Origin: Saccharothrix luteola
GTDB lineage: Bacteria; Actinomycetota; Actinomycetes; Mycobacteriales; Pseudonocardiaceae
Direction: 5' to 3'
Assembly: GCF_020859565.1 (NCBI RefSeq)
Contig: NZ_JAJHUO010000022.1
Span: 41,073 to 83,875, forward strand
DNA length: 42,803 nucleotides
Shown here: piece after piece, positions 40,862 through 42,803 of the stretch
How the letters are laid out: each line of letters starts with the position of its first letter
Position numbering within the stretch: the stretch's first letter is position 1
Notes under the pieces: model-generated
Database searches by the model: none
What the model was told of the DNA's origin: nothing
What the model saw: only the letters and a program-made list of their open reading frames with translations
Made by a program: the position numbers and the translations under genes

Positions 40862-41007
40862 TGCGGTGGGTGCGCGGGGGCGCGGGACCACCGCACTCCC
40901 GAAGAAGCGTCCCCGCGGCGTCCGGGGGGGGGGCCCCCCCCCCTTACCCCGGGGGGGGGGGGGGGGGGTGCCGGGGGCGCGCGCACCCACCGCATTCCCG
41001 AAGAAGC
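40862..41007. repeat. Inverted and direct repeats around an internal G/C homopolymer block
   Basis: TGCGGTGGGTGCGCG (40862-40876) and its perfect complement (40980-40994) form 15-bp inverted arms. A 21-nt direct repeat with one mismatch (CCACCGCAYTCCCGAAGAAG plus C) lies at 40888-40908 and 40987-41007. Between them, 40921-40970 is mostly runs of G and C. The sequence of this 220-bp gap between the exporter and dehydrogenase genes is unreliable; a strong hairpin may really exist here. Confidence 0.65.
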
Positions 41008-41067
41008 TTCCGCTCGGAGTCCTGGGGAGACTGTGCTTCCGATCGCGACGGACTGCGGAGGCGCGGC

Positions 41068-42504
41068 ATGGCGACGAGGGATTCCCTGTACATCGGAGGG
41101 GAATGGGTCCGGTCCGGCGGGGGCACGGCGGCGGTGGTCTCCCCCGCCACCGGTGAACCGGTCGGCGCCGCACCCGTGTCAACGGCGTCCGATGTGGACG
41201 CCGCGGTCGCCGCGGCGCGGCGCGCGCTGCGCTCCCCGGAGTGGGGTGGCATCACCCCCGAGGAGCGGGCCGAACTTCTCTTGCGCTTCGCGGACGAGCT
41301 GGAGAAGAACGCCCACGACCGCGCGGCGTTGACCAGCGCGCAGAACGGTCTCCCGATCACCGTGGCCACGATGGCCGAGGGTTTCGCCCCGGTCGCCATC
41401 GTGCGCTACCACGCCGGTCTGGCCGCGACGACGCCCGTGGAGGACCGCCGACCCCGGGTCGACGGCGAGGGCGAGACCGTGGTGCGGCGCGAGCCGATCG
41501 GCGTCGTGGCCGTCGTCGTCCCGTGGAACTTCCCCCAGCCCCTGGCCATGTTCAAGGTCGCCGCCGCGTTGGCGGCGGGCTGCGCCGTGGTCCTCAAACC
41601 CGCCGAGCAGACACCGCTGGGCGCCTTGGAACTGGCGGCCGCCGCGGAGCGCGCCGGCCTGGCGGGCGCGCTGAACGTCGTCACCGGCGGCGCCGACATC
41701 GGCCGCCACCTCGTCGCACACCCCGGGGTGGACCGCGTGGCGTTCACCGGTTCGACACCCGTGGGCCGCGAGGTGGGCGAGGTGTGCGGGCGGCTGCTGC
41801 GCCGGGTGTCCCTCGCGCTGAGCAGCCGTTCGGCGGCCCTCGTCCTGGACGACGCCGACATCGCGTCGGTCGGCCGGTCGCTGGGCGGCTCGATCTTCAT
41901 GACCAACGGCTACACCTGCTACGCCGGCACCCGCGTGCTGGTCCCGGCGCGTCACCACGACGAGCTGGTGGAGGCCCTGGCGGGGGTGGCGTCGTCGTTG
42001 AAGATCGGCGACCCCGCGGACCCGACGACCCAGATGGGCCCGATGGTGTCGCAGGCCCACCGCGCCCGCGTGGAGTCCTTCGTGTCCGCGGGCCGGGCGT
42101 CCGGCGCGACCCTGGCGGCCGGCGGCGACCGCCCCGACCTGGACGGCGGCTGGTACGTCAGCCCCGCGGTGTTCGGTGACGTGGAGGGCTCGTCGCCGAT
42201 CGCCCGCGAGGAGATCCTGGGCCCGGTCCTGACCGTGACCCCGTACCGCTCGTTGGAGGAGGCGGTGGCGATCGCGGAGGACTCGGAGTACGGGCTCAGC
42301 GGCACCGTCTGGACCTCCGACGTGGACCGGGGCCTGGAGGTGGCGCGGACCGTCCGAACGGGAGCGATGGGCGTCAACTTCGTCGACCTGGACCTGGGCG
42401 CGCCGTTCGGCGGGCTGTCCGCCAGCGGCCTCGGCTACGACCTGGGCCCGGAGGGCTTCGCGTCCTACTCGACCTTCAAGTCGATCTTCCTGCCCCGCCG
42501 CTGA
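41068..42504 (+). CDS. Aldehyde dehydrogenase homologue with the catalytic Glu replaced
   Basis: The protein has 478 residues and full ALDH length. PWNFPQPLAMFK (Asn154 of WNFP), KPAEQTP (Lys177) and FTGSTPVGREVG for NAD binding are intact, and the nucleophile Cys284 is in NGYTCYAGTR. The usual general-base motif LELGGKS reads LALSSRS (Ala250 for Glu, SS for GG). The ATG at 41068 begins the normal ALDH N-terminus DSLYIGGEW; the open frame upstream runs through a low-complexity artefact and is rejected. It ends the rightward arm DUF899-exporter-dehydrogenase. It may oxidise slowly, act as an esterase-type acyl carrier, or need the Glu from elsewhere. Confidence 0.9.
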   Translation: MATRDSLYIGGEWVRSGGGTAAVVSPATGEPVGAAPVSTASDVDAAVAAARRALRSPEWGGITPEERAELLLRFADELEKNAHDRAALTSAQNGLPITVATMAEGFAPVAIVRYHAGLAATTPVEDRRPRVDGEGETVVRREPIGVVAVVVPWNFPQPLAMFKVAAALAAGCAVVLKPAEQTPLGALELAAAAERAGLAGALNVVTGGADIGRHLVAHPGVDRVAFTGSTPVGREVGEVCGRLLRRVSLALSSRSAALVLDDADIASVGRSLGGSIFMTNGYTCYAGTRVLVPARHHDELVEALAGVASSLKIGDPADPTTQMGPMVSQAHRARVESFVSAGRASGATLAAGGDRPDLDGGWYVSPAVFGDVEGSSPIAREEILGPVLTVTPYRSLEEAVAIAEDSEYGLSGTVWTSDVDRGLEVARTVRTGAMGVNFVDLDLGAPFGGLSASGLGYDLGPEGFASYSTFKSIFLPRR

Positions 42505-42524
42505 GCCGGTCCGATCGGGACGGT

Positions 42525-42551
42525 CCCGTCGTGCGCGCCGCGCACGGCGGG
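42525..42551. terminator. Hairpin between convergent genes
   Basis: CCCGTCGTGCGC pairs with GCGCACGGCGGG over 12 bp, with one T-G wobble and the loop GCC. It lies 20 nt after the aldehyde dehydrogenase stop and just before the end of the partial gene on the other strand, so it can serve both. Confidence 0.7.
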
Positions 42552-42562
42552 ACACCCGGTGA

Positions 42563-42730
42563 TCAGGCCGTGTCGGGGAAGTCGCCCAGCAGGCCGTCGG
42601 GGACCTCCAGCAGCCGGGTCAGGGCGTCGGTGTGCCCGGCCAGGCGGCGGCAGATGCCGTTGGCCCGTTCGGGCAGGTCGAGCACCTGCTCGGCCGTGAG
42701 CAGCCCCTTGGCGAGGTACCAGCCGGCGTG
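42563..42730 (-). CDS. 3' end of an acyl-CoA dehydrogenase/oxidase-like gene (partial)
   Basis: Only the last 55 residues are readable: GWYLAKGLLTAEQVLDLPER, then a helix with NGICRRLAGHTDALTRLLEV and PDGLLGDFPDTA. This resembles the C-terminal helical end of acyl-CoA oxidase/dehydrogenase proteins. The rest is lost in the homopolymer block at the edge of the window. The gene converges on the aldehyde dehydrogenase gene and may be another oxidative member of the cluster. The family call rests on a short segment. Confidence 0.5.
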   Translation of the reverse strand, partial: HAGWYLAKGLLTAEQVLDLPERANGICRRLAGHTDALTRLLEVPDGLLGDFPDTA

Positions 42731-42803
42731 GGGGGCGCCCCCCGCCCCCCCCCCCCGCTCGGGGCGGGGGGGCGGCCCCGGGCGCGGCACCGACCGCCCC
42801 GCC
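42731..42803. other. G/C homopolymer edge
   Basis: Runs of G and C, some self-complementary, replace coding sequence here. This is the mirror of the start of the window and marks a likely assembly break. Confidence 0.65.

Noticed and set aside
40861..41067. N-terminal extension of the aldehyde dehydrogenase frame to 40861
   Set aside because: The extension translates the homopolymer block and repeated PPHSRRS phrases; ALDH proteins start at the MATRDSLYIGGEW equivalent (41068).
27004..42504. An enediyne biosynthetic cluster
   Set aside because: SgcJ- and SgcF-like genes are present, but no enediyne polyketide synthase or accessory core genes are visible, so the label is not supported.

Overview
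The window is high-GC DNA with G/C-biased third codon positions, many GTG starts, 4-nt ATGA/GTGA gene overlaps and several apparently leaderless genes (TAnnnT box 6-8 nt before the start codon). Together with the gene content (an HSP18-type regulator beside Hsp20, MarR/TetR/PucR/HxlR regulators, SgcJ/EcaC-type proteins, an AlkZ-like protein) this points to a filamentous actinobacterium, most likely Pseudonocardiales. The genus is inference. Both ends of the window, and one internal spot near 40.9-41.0 kb, run into G/C homopolymers that look like sequencing or assembly breakdown. Several conserved genes carry single-base frameshifts that could have the same cause.

Layout: 0.1-4.2 kb holds a secreted PQQ-type beta-propeller protein, a divergent HSP18-regulator/Hsp20 pair with overlapping promoters, and a DUF6886-like protein. 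4.5-7.8 kb is an operon of HAD hydrolase, APH-type kinase and ACAD11-type acyl-CoA dehydrogenase, followed by an HxlR-like regulator; it is the split bacterial form of mammalian ACAD10/11 and probably acts on 4-hydroxy acids. 8.4-16.6 kb has an SDR lacking its catalytic Tyr, then an oligopeptide ABC importer transcribed divergently from a DppA-type D-aminopeptidase and an M20 peptidase, a peptide-scavenging locus. 16.6-26.9 kb is mixed: a frameshifted lipoprotein, a membrane protein, MarR, an unusual leaderless-secretion serine protease, a TmrB-like ATPase with a PucR regulator, an SHMT-like PLP enzyme, a decayed kinase, an AlkZ-like glycosylase, a TetR/FAD-monooxygenase pair and a long hendecad coiled-coil protein.

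27.0-42.5 kb is the most distinctive part: a dense redox cluster with no visible scaffold synthase. It contains a class III aminotransferase, a GMC oxidoreductase, an epoxidase-type FAD monooxygenase, two paralogous acyl-CoA-dehydrogenase-fold monooxygenases, three SgcJ/EcaC-type NTF2-fold proteins, a peroxiredoxin, an SgcF-type epoxide hydrolase, an HxlR-SCP2 regulator, a DUF899 thioredoxin-like protein, a 14-TM drug-type exporter and an aldehyde dehydrogenase. The epoxide hydrolase has Asn where the catalytic His should be, and the aldehyde dehydrogenase has Ala where the general-base Glu should be. The regulator sits at a divergent promoter with two inverted-repeat operators, which suggests that it controls both arms. 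I read this as a candidate undescribed oxidative-tailoring or detoxification system with built-in oxidative protection and export. Its substrate cannot be told from the sequence.
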